From Sambucus nigra (taxonomy: Eukaryota; Streptophyta; Magnoliopsida; Dipsacales; Adoxaceae), in contig OX422209.1 in the NCBI GenBank assembly GCA_949130495.1, positions 696,057,757-696,121,756 on the forward strand: a stretch of DNA of 64,000 nucleotides, written 5' to 3'. The notes under the pieces were generated by a model. That model was not told the DNA's origin. It saw nothing but the letters and a program-made list of their open reading frames with translations, and searched no databases. Positions 36,801 through 49,488 of the stretch are shown here, in pieces (position 1 is the stretch's first letter; each line of letters starts with the position of its first letter). The position numbers and the translations under genes are program-made.

Positions 36801-37680
36801 AATTGTTGGTTTATATAAATAAAATTTGGAACAAAAGTCTAAAAATGGTTTTGACACTTAGCTTAATTATTTAGGGTGTTTTAATTGGAAAAATTATTTT
36901 CACGACAGTGATGCTAAGAATGATCCAACTGTTCACCTTGATTTTAATTTAATAAATGAGTGATCGCCCGGTATTTAATTAGGCGGGGTGTCACAAGGCA
37001 CCCTAGTGGCTATGTAAATGTAGTGACTTTTGGTATTCCATTTCATTTTTCACTTTTTCCTTTTATGTTGGTGATGGATTTTTCTTTTCCTTTTACAGAC
37101 TGACATTTCTCCTTCGGCTATCCAGTCTCAGGGGACGAAAGGGTTGAAGGATATTTGGGAGAAAGTTTCTGGTGCGGTATGCTAGATGGTCTCCTATGCA
37201 GGTTTTCATCAGTTAGTGGAGGCTTTGGATGAGACACCGCATTCTACTGCGGTTTTTTGTGCTCTAGGAGAGAGGTGGTGGGACACTATCCACAACTTCC
37301 ATCTTGGATTTTGGAAAAAGACGGTGACTCCCATAGATGTTCAGCAGTTGACAGGGCTAAATAGTAAGTGATTTTAAATAGTGGTGGATCACACGCTGAG
37401 GGTAACGCCGGAGGCGGTGCAAGCGGCGTTGGGCGATGTGAGTAGGATCATTTTTGGGGATTCGATCCGTATTTTTTCTTTTAAGGAGACTCTTCTATAG
37501 AGGAAGGTTGATGTGGCTGGCGGGCAACAGGTGAGGCAGACAACTCTTTTGTTTATTTTGCTTCTGTTGGGTGGTTTTTTGCTAGCGGCGAGCGGCACAT
37601 CGTCCATCTCTAGTTCTTGCCATTTTTGTGGACGATTTATGAGGTCCATATATATTATTGTGTGATCATGACCTTGGCGT
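33803..37680 (+). pseudogene. Plant mobile domain (PMD, MAIN-like) gene, 5' part, split by a solo LTR
   Basis: PMD proteins are plant-specific and occur both as host genes (MAIN/MAIL type) and inside transposons. Exon 1 starts at the ATG at 33803 and runs to 33990. It resumes at 37001 after the LTR insertion, ending near 37013 before an intron closed by TTTTACAG at 37098. The next exon reads LKDIWEKVSGA, then after a stop (TAG near 37183) GFHQLVEALDE, ALGERWWDTIHNFHLGFWKKTVTPIDVQQLTGL. This is the core PMD block: ERWw.tT.tFH...ge.TvTp.D...LTGL. After another stop (about 37371) come HTLRVTPEAV and TTLLFILLLLGGFLLA, matching the LLYLLG segment. The gene is cut again at 37742 by the SIRE-like copia; its 3' part is at 61704-62785. 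Host or transposon origin is not settled, but the surroundings favour transposon. Confidence 0.75.
33991..36995 (+). mobile_element. Solo LTR of the 2.9-kb gypsy family
   Basis: 3005 bp, starts TGTAATACCCCG and ends GGGGTGTCACA, with a perfect 5-bp TSD AGGCA at 33986-33990 and 36996-37000. It is collinear with the LTRs at 2678 and 9898 over most of its length but in the opposite orientation and clearly more diverged. It differs by a block of GATCGATCGATC palindromes at 35107-35180 that the other two copies lack. It sits inside exon 1 of the PMD-type gene. Minus ORFs at 34455-34705 and 34932-35229 are not coding. Confidence 0.95.
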
Positions 37681-37746
37681 CCATTTATTTTTATTTGGAT
37701 ACTTTTAGTCTATGCTACTGGCAAACTTTTATAGGGGATACGTATC

Positions 37747-39682
37747 TAAAAATCCCTTACTAGATTGTTTAACAAAAGTTAAAGCTATTAAGAAGGGTCC
37801 AATCTGTTTTTTTGGAGAAACTCCTTTGAGAAAACAAACAAAATAACACAAGATGTGTATATAAAAAGTTATGAATGAGTTATGTAAGATATTAGTGAAC
37901 AAGTTTTGAAAATCAAAACTAATTTAGTTAAAGTAGCAGTATAGCAGTAGGAATGAGAGAATTATCAAGCATGCACAGTACACAAGATTTTTAACGTGGT
38001 AAAACCCTAAAATAAGGGAAACATCCACGTTGACCTCTACGCCACAAAACAAAAAATCCACTAAAATATTTTTGAGGTTACAAATAGATAACAAATTTTA
38101 CACACAAACAAGACATATTATAAGTCAAGAAATATACCAGCACACTCTAGCAGATCTGACTTTTTCAGGCTCTTGATGTTGTCCTTGTCATTATATTTAT
38201 TATTTGGCTCATCTTGCTCCTTTTAGTCTTTACGACATCTCAACAATTTAAATCTCTCAACCAACACACGTTTTTCAATGAAGTAGTGTGAAGGTGTTAG
38301 TGAGTGTTGTGCTTATACACATGCATGAACACACACACACACTCTTATACAAATAGTTTCCTATAAATTACAAGTTTTCTAAAAATGATATGTAGGTTTT
38401 CACAATATTGAAATTGTGTTTGATCTTGAACTAACGAAATTTCAGATCTGAGTTCCTTTAAGAATCTCTTTAAAACCAGATTCTTCGCATCTTATTTAGG
38501 TACAAGTTTTTCAAAATGAAAAACTTAGATCTGGAAATATGAAAACACAGCTTTTAACTTTGTAAAAGAGATTTGTTGGATTCACAAAAAATATATACAA
38601 AAACCTTCCTTTTTTTAAAACAGATCCAACAAATTCTTAATAAAGAAATCAACCTAACTGCAACGTGACTATTTCACTTGTAAATCAGATCTGCAAGTTT
38701 CTATTTGTTAGAAATGAGTTCTGATTTTGTGAAGGTGTTAGGAGAGAGATAAAAACCTAAGAGCTTTGAATACTATCGAACCAGAAACCCTCAAACTCTC
38801 AAAATTATTTTCTTTAATAAAAATGGTGTTTGGTTTAGGGTTTAAATTTTTCTCTCATATTTTCTTTTCTCTCTCTTCTCTCTCTCTCTCTCTCTTCTCT
38901 CTTTTTTATCTCAAAACTCAACTTTACTAAAGATTGTAAACGAGGGGACGATGAGGTATATTTATATTACGCGAGGAAGGATCTGGAAACTAAGGCTAAA
39001 TCAACGATTAGGATTAAATTGACTCCTCGTGTGATCAATCGAATGGCTCACAACGCATCGCTATTAAATAGGCTCTGATTGGTTCACTCTGATCTTACAT
39101 GGATCATCTCAAATACATGCAGGCCTTAGATTAAAATTGATCGAACGATCAAGATTGAGTCTCAAGGCTGTGAGAGTAAAGAAACACAAATCCACTCGAT
39201 AAATATGCAACACGTGTAGGGCGGTGATGGTCTCTCAGACACGTGTTTTAGTGTTTTGGAAAATCTCATTTTTATCCCCAACATTATCTAGCGCTGTCGG
39301 ATTCTACCCCAACAAGGTTTTTATGAAGATTGAATATTTCAAATTAAGCCCAAAATAATTTTAAAACCTATTTTTAATTTCTTAAAATAGATTTTAATTG
39401 TTTAAAAAATTCCTAAAAATCATTAAAAATGATAGAAAGGTATTTTAAACCAAATTAAATAGACACACACACACCTCGTAAATGCAATATGAAATGAAAA
39501 TGTAATCCTAAAGTGATTATGTGTTAGTTTTCTACTTTTTTTGAAGAAATTGTCTTTGAAGATCATGAAGAGGCAATGAGGCTTGGGTAAAAATAAGGAT
39601 GACACAAATTTTGACTCTATTTACAAACTAGATAAGCTTCTATATTTTAGACTCAAGGAAGTAATATATATAGTGTGCTTCA
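37747..39682 (-). repeat. 3' LTR of the SIRE-like copia
   Basis: On the plus strand it starts TAAAAATCCCTTACTAG (the first dinucleotide is TA instead of TG) and ends AGTGTGCTTCA. It is collinear with 59688-61608, with visible substitutions and small indels, including a (TC)n tract near 38870-38900. No coding. Confidence 0.95.
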
Positions 39683-39695
39683 ATCTCCCCCTGTG
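39683..39695 (-). other. Polypurine tract of the SIRE-like copia
   Basis: Minus strand CACAGGGGGAGAT, immediately followed by the LTR start TGAAGCACAC. Confidence 0.9.
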
Positions 39696-39830
39696 GAAAT
39701 ATGAGACAAAATCTCCTTTGAGTCATCTAGGACTCGTAAGGATAAAAAATAAGAAAACCTTATTCCAATAAAATTCTATCTACCCCATATCATAGAAATG
39801 AAAAAGTACATAACTCAACTATCCACTTTT

Positions 39831-41216
39831 CCACAGGAAATGTTGGATAGATTTTAATTGTTTTGCAATTTCAAAAATATAAGTGTAAAAGCTGATGGGT
39901 GGTTATGGTGATAAAAGAAAATAATAAGTTATGCTACACGAAAGTAAAGCGAGGATCGGGATCGCATCGCACCACACGGGTCGAAGCAACAACTCATTAG
40001 AATTCAAGCTCGAAAGCATTTAACCGAGCATTTGATTAAGCATAAGCATCACGCATGAAGGGATTATAACCCAAATATACTTGATAAAACATTCAATCGA
40101 AAATGGTCACACGCGATTAAATTCGGATTGTCACTTTAAACTCTAACGTTGCGTGACAAAGAAAGATAAACGCATAACAATCCACTTTTAATGCGCGAGG
40201 CTTAAATTAAACGCAATTTTACCCAAAAATCAACATTCGGAGCTCGAGGCCCGTTAATGGGGGAACACAACCTCGACCCTATTTAACTAAGGGCTAAGCA
40301 TGAATGAAACTAATTAAACTACAACTAAACTAATCAAAGAAATAAAGAACAACAGTAAACTAATTTACAAGGATGTAAATATAATTAAAAACAGAAATAA
40401 ATCAAGAAATGCAACTATATTAATGGAGAGGATGATGAATAGTTCAACCTACAACACCCAAAGGGGTCACAACCAAATAGAGATGAAGAAGAGCTATCAA
40501 CACCCAAACCCTAACCTCTAATGAGAAATGTAAGATATTTCTCAAAATGAGAAGGAAATGGTATATATATACAATCTCACAAAAATGACAATCATGTAAA
40601 CAAAGAGAAGAAAAACTCCAGACCCGAATCGATTCGGGCAAAATCCGAATCGATTCGGATGGGAGATATTTTGAAGTTGCATAATGGGAGAATCGATTCG
40701 GTCCAAATCCGAATTGTTTCACTCAGGGAGACCAGCTTCACTGGATTGCAGTGAATCGATTCGCCAAGGGAGCAAATCGATTCTCCAAGGGAGTGAATCG
40801 ATTCGTACCTATATATTTTCTTCAATTCCCCTGTTTTGGGTTGTTTTGTCTTTGTCTTCCGCTTGAATCTTCATAACTTCTTCGTTAGGGCTCCGATTCA
40901 CGCACCATTTGCGGTTATACGAAGCTCGCATAGATGGCTACAACTTTCGTGAAGACATTGCGCACGGTACCCAAATGGATAAATGACCGAATCGCTCTTG
41001 TGCGTGCGGATGTGTAAGGAAACACGCCGAAATGCGTTCGAACTTCATACTAAACATCGAAATACCTATAAAAGCTCAATTAACCCCTGCAAATCATGTA
41101 TATATAGAAATCCGAGGTTGTCTATTTAACGAGCATAAATATAGGGATTAAGATACCCGAGGGGGCTAATAACGCATATGTTAACAGGTGAAATATGCAA
41201 TATTTGTGTCGTATCA
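39831..41216 (-). repeat. A2 left (3') LTR
   Basis: Minus-strand start TGATACGACACAAATATTG. Contains five or more GAATCGATTC palindromes at 40623-40812, including the perfect 16-mer CCCGAATCGATTCGGG and the perfect 18-mer ATCCGAATCGATTCGGAT. The PPT (GTTAGGGGGTG on the minus strand) lies at 41217-41227. Confidence 0.85.
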
Positions 41217-43384
41217 CACCCCCTAACTTACACATTTCTAGTCCCTAGCAATGAAATAGGATACAACAAGAACTACAACTAAACCAAAAACAAGATACAA
41301 GTACAAAAATGGGATGAAAAATAATAAAAAGATAAGGCCACTTTCACAGACAAACGATTGCATTTAGCATATGCAATAAGCTGTTAAACCCCTAGGTTAC
41401 CCTAGTGGACGAGTGTCGTCTCGTGAGGGTTTTCAGGGATGAAACCCACAAACATCAAATAGTTTCCTCAAAATATGCCCAACCCAACATGCGACAAACT
41501 CAACAACAGTGAAAAAGATTTCAAACATGTTATTAGCATATTGAACGAATTCAAGCTAAAGTATGTTGTTATTAACAGGTTGAATGCACCTCATAGAATT
41601 GAAACTTTAAAAGTGGGAGGGGGGAGAGAAAATGAAAAATATGACTTAGCAAAAACTTAAATAAATCGGATAAGCGTTAAAGCAAGCATATATTCAATCG
41701 TCACGAGCATTACACTCATCAAATGAATTCACTCGAAACAGGGAGGTAACACACGGGACATGCGGGCATAAAGAGTAAATGTAAATAAAAATTAGGTCGC
41801 ACACATGTCACAAATGAAGAACGCTATATAGGAATTAAAAACTTGGAATCTTAATGAAAGATACCACTCATTAAAGGAGGCAAAATGCATTTTCACAGAT
41901 TATCAAAACTATTTCAACTTTTAAATTAAATTTACCCTAAGATCAAATAGGGCTTGATAGGATTGTAATGTAGGTTTGGGCTTAAGGTTATGAAATGAAG
42001 GAAATATTTACGGATTCAAAGTATTCGGGGATGAAAACTCGGGATAATGGTAAATAGTGGGCAATATCAAAATTGGAAAATGATTTCCAAAATCAAGCAT
42101 TAAATATGAAATTGGAGAGTAATATGGATTATTGAACACTATACACAACATATACAAAGTTCCTCTTTTATTTTATTTTATTTTCTTCTTTTTCTCATGT
42201 TTGTTTTTCTTTTATTTTTCTTTTTGCTTTTTCTTTTCTTTTTCACTATTTTCTTTTCTTTTCTCACTCTTTTCGTATGCTTAAATTCCTACCACACTAC
42301 ACAAACATCATTCAATACCAAGCAACATTGCAAACAAGGGTATGGAAGATAATATGTATGGTGTATAACTCCAATTTTGAGTTGGTTATGAGATTTTGGG
42401 TTTGAAACGAAAGGCTATATTAAGGATCAAAGGGGTTGACTAGGGAAAACATATAAGGTGAGGTTAAGGCTAATATAGGTAATATAACAAAGATGGCCTA
42501 CGATCATTTCATAAAGTTTACGCATTTCTCAAGTCAAAACAATTTTAAAAATCATGCTCAAGTAACACATTTCAAGATATAAACTCAATTAATAAAAGAT
42601 GGATGAAAGAATAGAGAGATTACCGATGAATTCAACATTTTCAAAGAGGAAAAAATAGTGTATACACTCAAAAACGACGAAAGGTACAAATCTTACTCGG
42701 TGTAAGTATATACAATGCAACAAGAGATTATCGAGTCATAAAAATGTTAAACCAAATCAGTAGAACAAGAAAAGCGCATGTGCTCATGGGATAAAGTTTA
42801 ATTCAAGAAGTTATTCATAACATCAATGGTGTGTGGACTGAAGTCTAATAACTTCAAAAATCGAGAACATGCACCGTTGAATTGTCAGTTGGATCGAGCA
42901 TTTATTGAAATTTATCATCGGAAACAAAGGCAAAAAGCCCAACAAAGGAGAAAAAGGAAAGAAATTATTTTTGAAAATTTTCAGATTTTTAACAAAAAGC
43001 ATGATTTGTAACTAACATGTGATCAAATCCATGGACTAAACATGAAATGGATAGAATATCCTACACCCCCTAACTTAAATGTTGCATTGTCCTCAATGCG
43101 CATTAAGAACACAACACAAAGAGAGGAAAAGAACGATATTACCCAAAATTGGAGCGATGTCCATAAACATGAATCCAAATGAATCTACAAAACAAGTTAG
43201 TACCAAGAATAACAAAATGAAATAACAAAAAGTTTAACTAATTACACTAGACTAAATTAAAAGGAAATAAAAACTAAAGAAAGGAAAAAAATAAAAAGCT
43301 AACTATTTACAACCTACTATTTAGATTACACACTAACTATACACTAGAAGTCTAAATAGTTGAGAATACACCCAAAAAGGGATT

Positions 43385-43835
43385 TGACTTTGAAAGATCA
43401 GCGGTGGACCCACCAAAGCTAGCATATGCCTCCAGAAAAATATGAATTACGTTTGAACAACGAAAGGCATGTGTAAGGCGTAACAAATGAACCATCACCA
43501 ATTAAAAAATTTAATGGGGTGATGGGGGATTTGGATGCTAAGGGGGACAAGACCACATTGATCTCGGAAAAATTAAAATCACATCCCAAGGTTCTTCAAT
43601 TGCAAGAGGAGGTGGGGCTAGTGCAATTGAATAGCCCATGAGATGAAGCATCTTAAAATAACATTCTCGTTCAAGAATCGGGTCAAAGTCCTCAAGACTT
43701 TCAACCGATTCTTGTGATAAATTTAACGGTTTGAGAATAGCAGGGAATAAAGGAAGTAAAGGACAACCGATAGTACTTGGATCACTCTCAATTATTTCTT
43801 CCTCAAAAGGGGTGTAGGTTAAACGTAAGTTTCAA
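43385..43835 (-). pseudogene. Relic of the A-family acidic ORF
   Basis: Minus-strand text here (reading a DEEEIIESDP-like start, then EDFDPILE and a GGSTADL-like end) corresponds to the 3' part of the acidic ORF region of A3 (51470-52070). Frameshifts and stops are present. Function unknown. Confidence 0.5.
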
Positions 43836-43861
43836 CCTCAACCGAGCTTTTCAAAGAAGAA

Positions 43862-43998
43862 ATGATATACTTGTATCACAAGTACAGTCGTAATTTAGGT
43901 TTTTGTATTGAGAAGGCAAAACGAAAACAATAATTAGCGTTTTAACGCAACACTACTTTTCGCGCTTGATCAAAATGACACCGTTTTCGAGGATCGAG
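43862..43998 (+). other. Inverted LTR end plus PBS in A2
   Basis: On the plus strand this reads the LTR terminal sequence (CTTGTATCACAAG ... TTTAGGTTTTTG ... GCGCTTGATCA), then AAA and a PBS-like TGACACCGTTTTCGAGG. The adjoining LTR (44002-45365) is on the minus strand. A1 shows the normal minus-strand continuation, so this ~135-bp block is inverted relative to its own LTR. Confidence 0.75.
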
Positions 43999-44001
43999 AA
44001 T

Positions 44002-45365
44002 CCACAGGGAATGTTGGATAGATTTTAATTGTTTTGCTACTTCAAAAATAAAAGTGCAAAAGGATATGGGTGGTTATGGTGACAAAAGAAAAGAATAAGT
44101 TACGCTACACAAAAGTAAAGCGAGGATCGGGATCGCATCGCACCACACGGGTCAAAGAAATAACTCATTAGAATTCAATGTCGAAAGCATTTAACCGAGC
44201 ATTTTGATTAAGCATAAGCATCACACATGAAGGGATTCTAACCCAAATATACTTGATAAAACATTCAATTGAAAATGGTCACGCGCGATTAAATTCGGAT
44301 TGTCGCTTCAAACTCTAACGTTGCATGACAAAGAAAGATAAATGCATAACAATCTTCTTTTGAATGCGCGAGGTTTCAATTAAACACAATTTTACCCAAA
44401 AACCAACTTTGGAAGCTCGAGGCCCGTTAATGGCGGAACACAACCCCGAACCAATTTAACTAAGGGCTAAGCATGAATGAAACTAATTAAACTATAACTA
44501 AACTAAACAAAGAAATAAATAATAACAATAAACTAATTAACAAGCATGTAAATCTAATTAACAAAGCAATAAATCAAGAAATACAACTATATTAATGGAG
44601 AGGATGATGAATAGTTCAACTTACAATACCCAAAGGGGTCACAACCAAAGAGAGATAAAGAAGATCTCTCAACACCCAAACCCTAACCTCTAATGTGAAA
44701 TGTAAGATATTTCTCAAAATGAGAAGGAAATGGTATATATGCAATCCCACAAAAATGTCAAACTTGTAAATAAAGAGAAGAAAAACTCCAGACCCGAATC
44801 GATTCGGGCCAAATCCGAATCGATTCGGATGGGAGATATTTCGAAGATGCATAAGGGGTGAATCGATTCGGGTCAAATCCAAATCGATTCTCTCAGGGAG
44901 ATCTGCTTCACTAGATTGCAGCAAATCGATTCACCAAGGGAGCGAATCGATTCGCACCTGTAGGTTTTCATTAATTCCCCTGTTTTGGGTTGTTTTCTCT
45001 TTCTCTTCCGGTTAAATCTCCATCAATTCTTAGTTAGGGCTCCAATTCATGTATCATTTATGGCTACGCGAATCTCACACAGATGGCTACAACTTTCGTG
45101 AAGACATTGGGCCAGGTTCCCAAATGGTTAAATGACTGAATCGCCCTTACGCGTTCGGATGTGTATGGAAACACGTCAGAATGCGTCTGAACTTCGTACT
45201 AAACACCGAAATACCTACAAAAGCTCAATTAACCCCTGTAATGCATGTATATGTAAACATCTGATGTTTTATAGTTAACGAGCATAAATATAGGGATTAA
45301 GATAGCCGAGGGAGCTAATAACGCGTAGGTTAATGGGTGAAATACGTAATATTTGCGTCGTATCA
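44002..45365 (-). repeat. A2 right (5') LTR, end replaced by an inverted block
   Basis: Collinear with 39831-41216, ending GTCGTATCA on the plus strand. It carries GAATCGATTC palindromes at 44797-44960 in the same place as the left LTR. Confidence 0.85.
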
Positions 45366-45439
45366 ATGCCCTACATCCTCGAACATCAATAATAAGCATG
45401 AAGAAAACCGGAGGATATAATAGAGAGTTGATAGAAAAT

Positions 45440-46274
45440 TATTCTAGAAATACCATGCCAATAGACTTTTTTAATGATTCAAATCTTAAACTATCAAGAG
45501 GTTTGGTAAATAAGTCAGCTAATTGGAATTATGTGGATAAATAGTTTATCTCTAATTCTTTTGATTCTACTAACTCTTGAATAAAATGATGTCTTATTTT
45601 TATATGTTTAGTACGAGAGTGTTGAACCAGATTTTTTAAGATATTTATAGCACTCTAATTATCACAATATAAAGTTAGTTTATCTTCTTTAATGTCGTAA
45701 TCCACATTAATTGAGCACAGTAGCAACCTGCAGCTATATATTCATATTCGGCTGTGGAAAAAGACGTGCAGTTTTGTTTCTTACTAGACCATCCTACCAA
45801 ATTATTTTCTATGTAATGATAAGCAACTGATGTACTTTTGTTGTCATCAGAACATCCAGTCCAATATGCATCTGTGTATCCTACAATAGCACTATATGTA
45901 TCCTTTGTATACCATACTCCTAGGTTTATACTCCCTTTAACATATTTAATAATACGTTTGATGCATTGAAGGTGACTTTCCTTTGGATTTCTATGATAAC
46001 GTGCACAAACACAAACTGCGTACATTGTATCTAGACGTGAGGCTGTAAGATGTAATAGGCTACCTATCTTACTTTTGTATAGGATAGGGTCTATACGTTT
46101 TCCATGTTCGTCTTTGATTCGTTTGATTGACTTACTCATGGGTGTCCTAGCGATTTTGGAATTGTCTAAACCGAACTTTTTAACCAACTCTATAGCGTAT
46201 TTGGATTGCGAAATGAATAACCCATCAGACTTTTGTTTGACTTGAAGTCCTAAAAGGTATTGAAGCTCTCCCAT
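45440..46274 (-). pseudogene. SIRE-like RNase H and pol C-terminus
   Basis: The frame 46274-45675 begins MGELQYLLGLQVKQKSDGLF (RT connection) and runs through YKSKIGSLLHLTASRLD, GYTDAYWTGCSDDNKST (catalytic Asp) and SWSSKKQ-like text with STAEYEYIAAG (catalytic Glu), ending after the TQL-like AQLMW. After a frameshift, 45665-45440 still reads HSRTKHIKIRHHFIQEL and LADLFTKPLDSLRFESLKK, the end of copia polyproteins. This is the best preserved domain of the element. Confidence 0.9.
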
Positions 46275-47000
46275 TAAGAAAATTTAGAACTCCCCATGCA
46301 TTACATCAAAAAAAATTAACCTCAGATGGGGAAGTTGATCCAAAATTGATATCGTCTCTATATACTTAGGCTATTAAGACATTTTTGTCAAAAATTATAA
46401 CAAAGAGAGTTTGATCACTTCCACATCACCGAAATCCTTTTTCAATAAGAAAGGTTGACAGTCACTCATACCAGGCTCTAGGGGCTTGTTTCAAACCATA
46501 TAAAGCCTTTTTTAAACTATAGACGTGGTTAGGGTATTGTGGATCTATGAATCCTTTAGGTTGATCTACATATGTCTCTTCCATTAGAATACCATTAAGG
46601 GATGCAGACTTTACATCCATTTGATAGAGAGCAAATCTTAAGTGACAAGCTATAGCTAATAGAAGACGGACAGATTCGAGGCGGGTTACATGGGCAAAAG
46701 TTTGTTCAATGTCAATCCCGTCAATTTAATAATATCCATGTGCCACAAGTCTGGCCATGTTTCTAACTATCATTCCTGTTTCATCGGTTTTATTTTTAAA
46801 AATCCATCTAGTTCCAATAACCCTTTTATTTTTTGGCCTAGGAACAAGATAACATACGTCATGAGTTTTAAATTGAATGAGTTCTTCCTGCATAACACCT
46901 ATCCAAAAAGAATCATTCAAGGCTAATTTCACATTTTTTGTTTCTACAAGAGAAACAAAGCATGCGAAATGAGCAGTATTACATAACTAGGATCTTGTTC
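46275..47000 (-). pseudogene. SIRE-like reverse transcriptase
   Basis: From 46926 downward it reads FKTHDVCYLVPRPKNKRVIGTRW, then [62 protein letters not shown] and the active-site region YRDDINFGST. The usual YVDD is YRDD and the AFLNG block is ASLNG. Stops occur after HGYY and after APRAWYE. It contacts RNase H at 46274. Confidence 0.9.
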
Positions 47001-47039
47001 GAACAGGCTCATCTGGGTTACCAACCACATTATTTAACG

Positions 47040-48430
47040 GATGATCCTTAGAAACCTAGTTGGGTACCTCGAGGTTCTCAGATGGTAAAGAATCATCTAT
47101 ATCAGGAGAGTCATGATTAAAAGAGGTTTCTACCTCTTCTACTATTGTTGGTTCTACGTACCTACTCTTGATGTTAGTGTCACTAACTATTGCATTGATA
47201 GACTCCATTATCACTTTAGTGCAAAGGTTATAGATACGGTAAGCTCTACTATTAGGGGAATATCCTAAAAAGATGGATTTATCACCTCGAGCTTCGAATT
47301 TAGACAGATGTTCTCTGTCCTTGCACACATAACAAATACTACCAAAGGTTTTAAAGTATTTTAGGTTAGGATTTTTCCCATGGCAAAGTTCATAAGGAGC
47401 TTGTTTGGTATTCTTCCTAAGGTAAACTCTATTTATGATATGACATACAGTTCGAACAACTTCAACCTAAAAACACTTGGGGAGGTTTTTGGCATGAATC
47501 ATCACCTTAGATATTTCTTAAATGGTACAATTCTTACGCTCAGCTATTCCATTCTACTGTGGGGTCTTAGGGGCACTAAATTTGTGTTGATAACCATTGG
47601 CTTCACAATATTCAGTTACACCTAAATTTTTAAACTCACCACCTTTGTCGCTACGAATTCGATTAACTTGGGTATCCTTTTCATTTTCTATTCGTAACAG
47701 TATTTTCAAAAAAAATCAAAAAGAATTGGATTTTTGTTTAAGGAAGGCTACCCAAGTGAAACGCGTGAAATCGTTGACCATAATTAAGATATAACTGTTT
47801 CCACATAGACTGACAGTTCGAGAGGGACTCATTAGGTCCATATAGATAAACTCCATAGCTTTTGAGGTTATAATGTCTTTAACTCTTTTATGAGCAGTCT
47901 TAACTATCTTCCCTTCTTGGCAAGGCCCACATACAATATTGGAAATAGGCTCCATTTTAGGGAGACCTCTAAATATTTCTTGAGAGCTCAGTCTACCAAG
48001 GTTATCATAGTTTATATGTCCCAATCTATTGTGCCAGATTTCATTGTCATTCATCTGGCAATGTTACAAACCTCAGTTCCTGGATTGATTGTGTAATAGA
48101 TATCTGGTGTTCAGAGGCCTGTAATGATACAGTCACCATTTTCGTTTAAAATTTTACAATTATTTTTTGAAAATGTGACAGTATGGTTGGAATCACAAAA
48201 ATGTGATATGCTTAGCAAATTGACTTTTAGACCTTTCACAAAGAGAATGTCTTCGGGAACAGGTAACCCTTTCTTCATGAAGTGTCCCTTTACCAATGAT
48301 CTGAGCTGATACACCATCTTCAAACATAACGTTTCGTTCTAAGAAGTTAGTTTTGTCTAAAAGTTAGGTATTGTCGTGTTTAGAACAACCTGAGTCTAAA
48401 TACCAACTAGAGGTAGTATGTTCAGCCTTT
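47040..48430 (-). pseudogene. SIRE-like protease, GAG-pre-integrase and integrase
   Basis: At about 48405-48370 the protease active-site text WYLDSGCSKHDNT is readable. 48323-48111 is the following linker (LLSISHFCDSN, VTFSKN). 48054-47716 gives the pre-integrase WHNRLGHINYDNL, CGPCQEGK and the core MDLMSPSRT and VNDFTRFTW. Further left come SDKGGEF and NGIAERKN, so all three catalytic acids of the DDE triad can still be seen across frames. 47328-47056 is the integrase C-terminal FEARGDKSIFLGYS with IYNLCTKVIMES. Stops and frameshifts separate these blocks. Confidence 0.9.
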
Positions 48431-49483
48431 AAAGCACTGATTACAATATTACATCTCATTTAGGGTTTTAACTCATCTTTTCAAACCCAAATTGCTCTGG
48501 TTTTCAAAGATTTATGAGCAATCGGTTTAGACTTAGATTTAGGGCTCTTTCTCTTGGACTTCCTTTTAGAGTTAAATCTCATTTTTCTATTCCTATAGTT
48601 AGAGTTCCAATTGGGCTGCTTAGGGAGAACATAGTTATTTCAACTTTTTCAAGAGGAGTTAAAGTTTTAGTACACTAGTGGATGAAAGACGAGCTTATAT
48701 AATGATTTTGAAAGAATTCTTCAAAAGAGTGACCATAGACATCATAGTATGAGCAATGGACATTGCTCGTTGGTTTCTTAAAATTTTGAATACCTTTAAA
48801 AATGGGTTTGTCCAAATGTTAGACATTGGTCGTATTTCTAGGAAGAACGAGTTGAAAAGGCGATTCACCTTGTCCTATGGGAGGGAAGACGTATTTATCT
48901 TTATTTTCAACATTATGATTTGGATTACTACTTGTACCAATGTCTCACCCGTTTTGGTTTTTATCAAAATCTATTTTCAAACCCTGAAAATCTGGACAAG
49001 TTTCAACATGCCTTTTTCCACCTGATAAAAAAAATTTAATTTGAAATTTTTTAGTTTATGTGTTAGTGTTAGGGAAAAATCCTATGCTAGTTTTGTCCTC
49101 ATAATTGGTTTTACTTGATGCAACAAAATCTTCAAAGCAATTAGAGTTATTTTCAAATTTCGAAAACTTTTTGAAGACTGTTGAAGCTTTTTCTTTTATT
49201 TGTTCCAATTCTAACAACGTGGCTTTATATTTCTTTTTCAAAATTTCATTTGATTCTGATAAGTCTTTAATTTTATCAGTAAATGACTTACCCCTTTTTT
49301 ATACTCCAGACATTGATTAGTGTAATCCTCAGCACTTTGTTTTATAACAATACTTAGGGCTTATAATTTTTCTGTGAGATCCTTTACATTTTTCTCAAGC
49401 TTAGTGCTTCTCCTAAGAGTTTTGGTATATAGTATGTGAATTTCGGGAAGGTTGTCAATATCAGATTAATCTACTGTTGTGTG
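48431..49483 (-). pseudogene. SIRE-like gag C-terminal segment
   Basis: A Lys-rich tail (NRKMRFNSKRKSKRK type) lies near 48590-48530, ahead of the protease. The minus ORF 49241-49056 starts KKKYKATLLELEQIKEKAS, a coiled-coil-like stretch as in the long SIRE gag. The gag is interrupted here by A3 (49489) and continues at 58213. Confidence 0.65.
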
Positions 49484-49488
49484 TGAAG

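Larger units (their letters stand above)
39831..45365 (-). mobile_element. Athila-like non-autonomous element A2, internally deleted
   Basis: Two LTRs, 39831-41216 and 44002-45365, both ending at CCACAGG on the left and lacking the last ~170 bp present in A1 and A3. The interior (2.8 kb) matches both ends of the A3 interior in reverse orientation: the stretch around CACCCCCTAACTTAAATG with the GACAATGC motif (43060-43100), the T-rich tract (42160-42290) and part of the acidic ORF (about 43390-43830). It lacks the Transposase_32-like region of A3. No TSD is visible. It lies just downstream of the SIRE-like pol. Confidence 0.85.
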
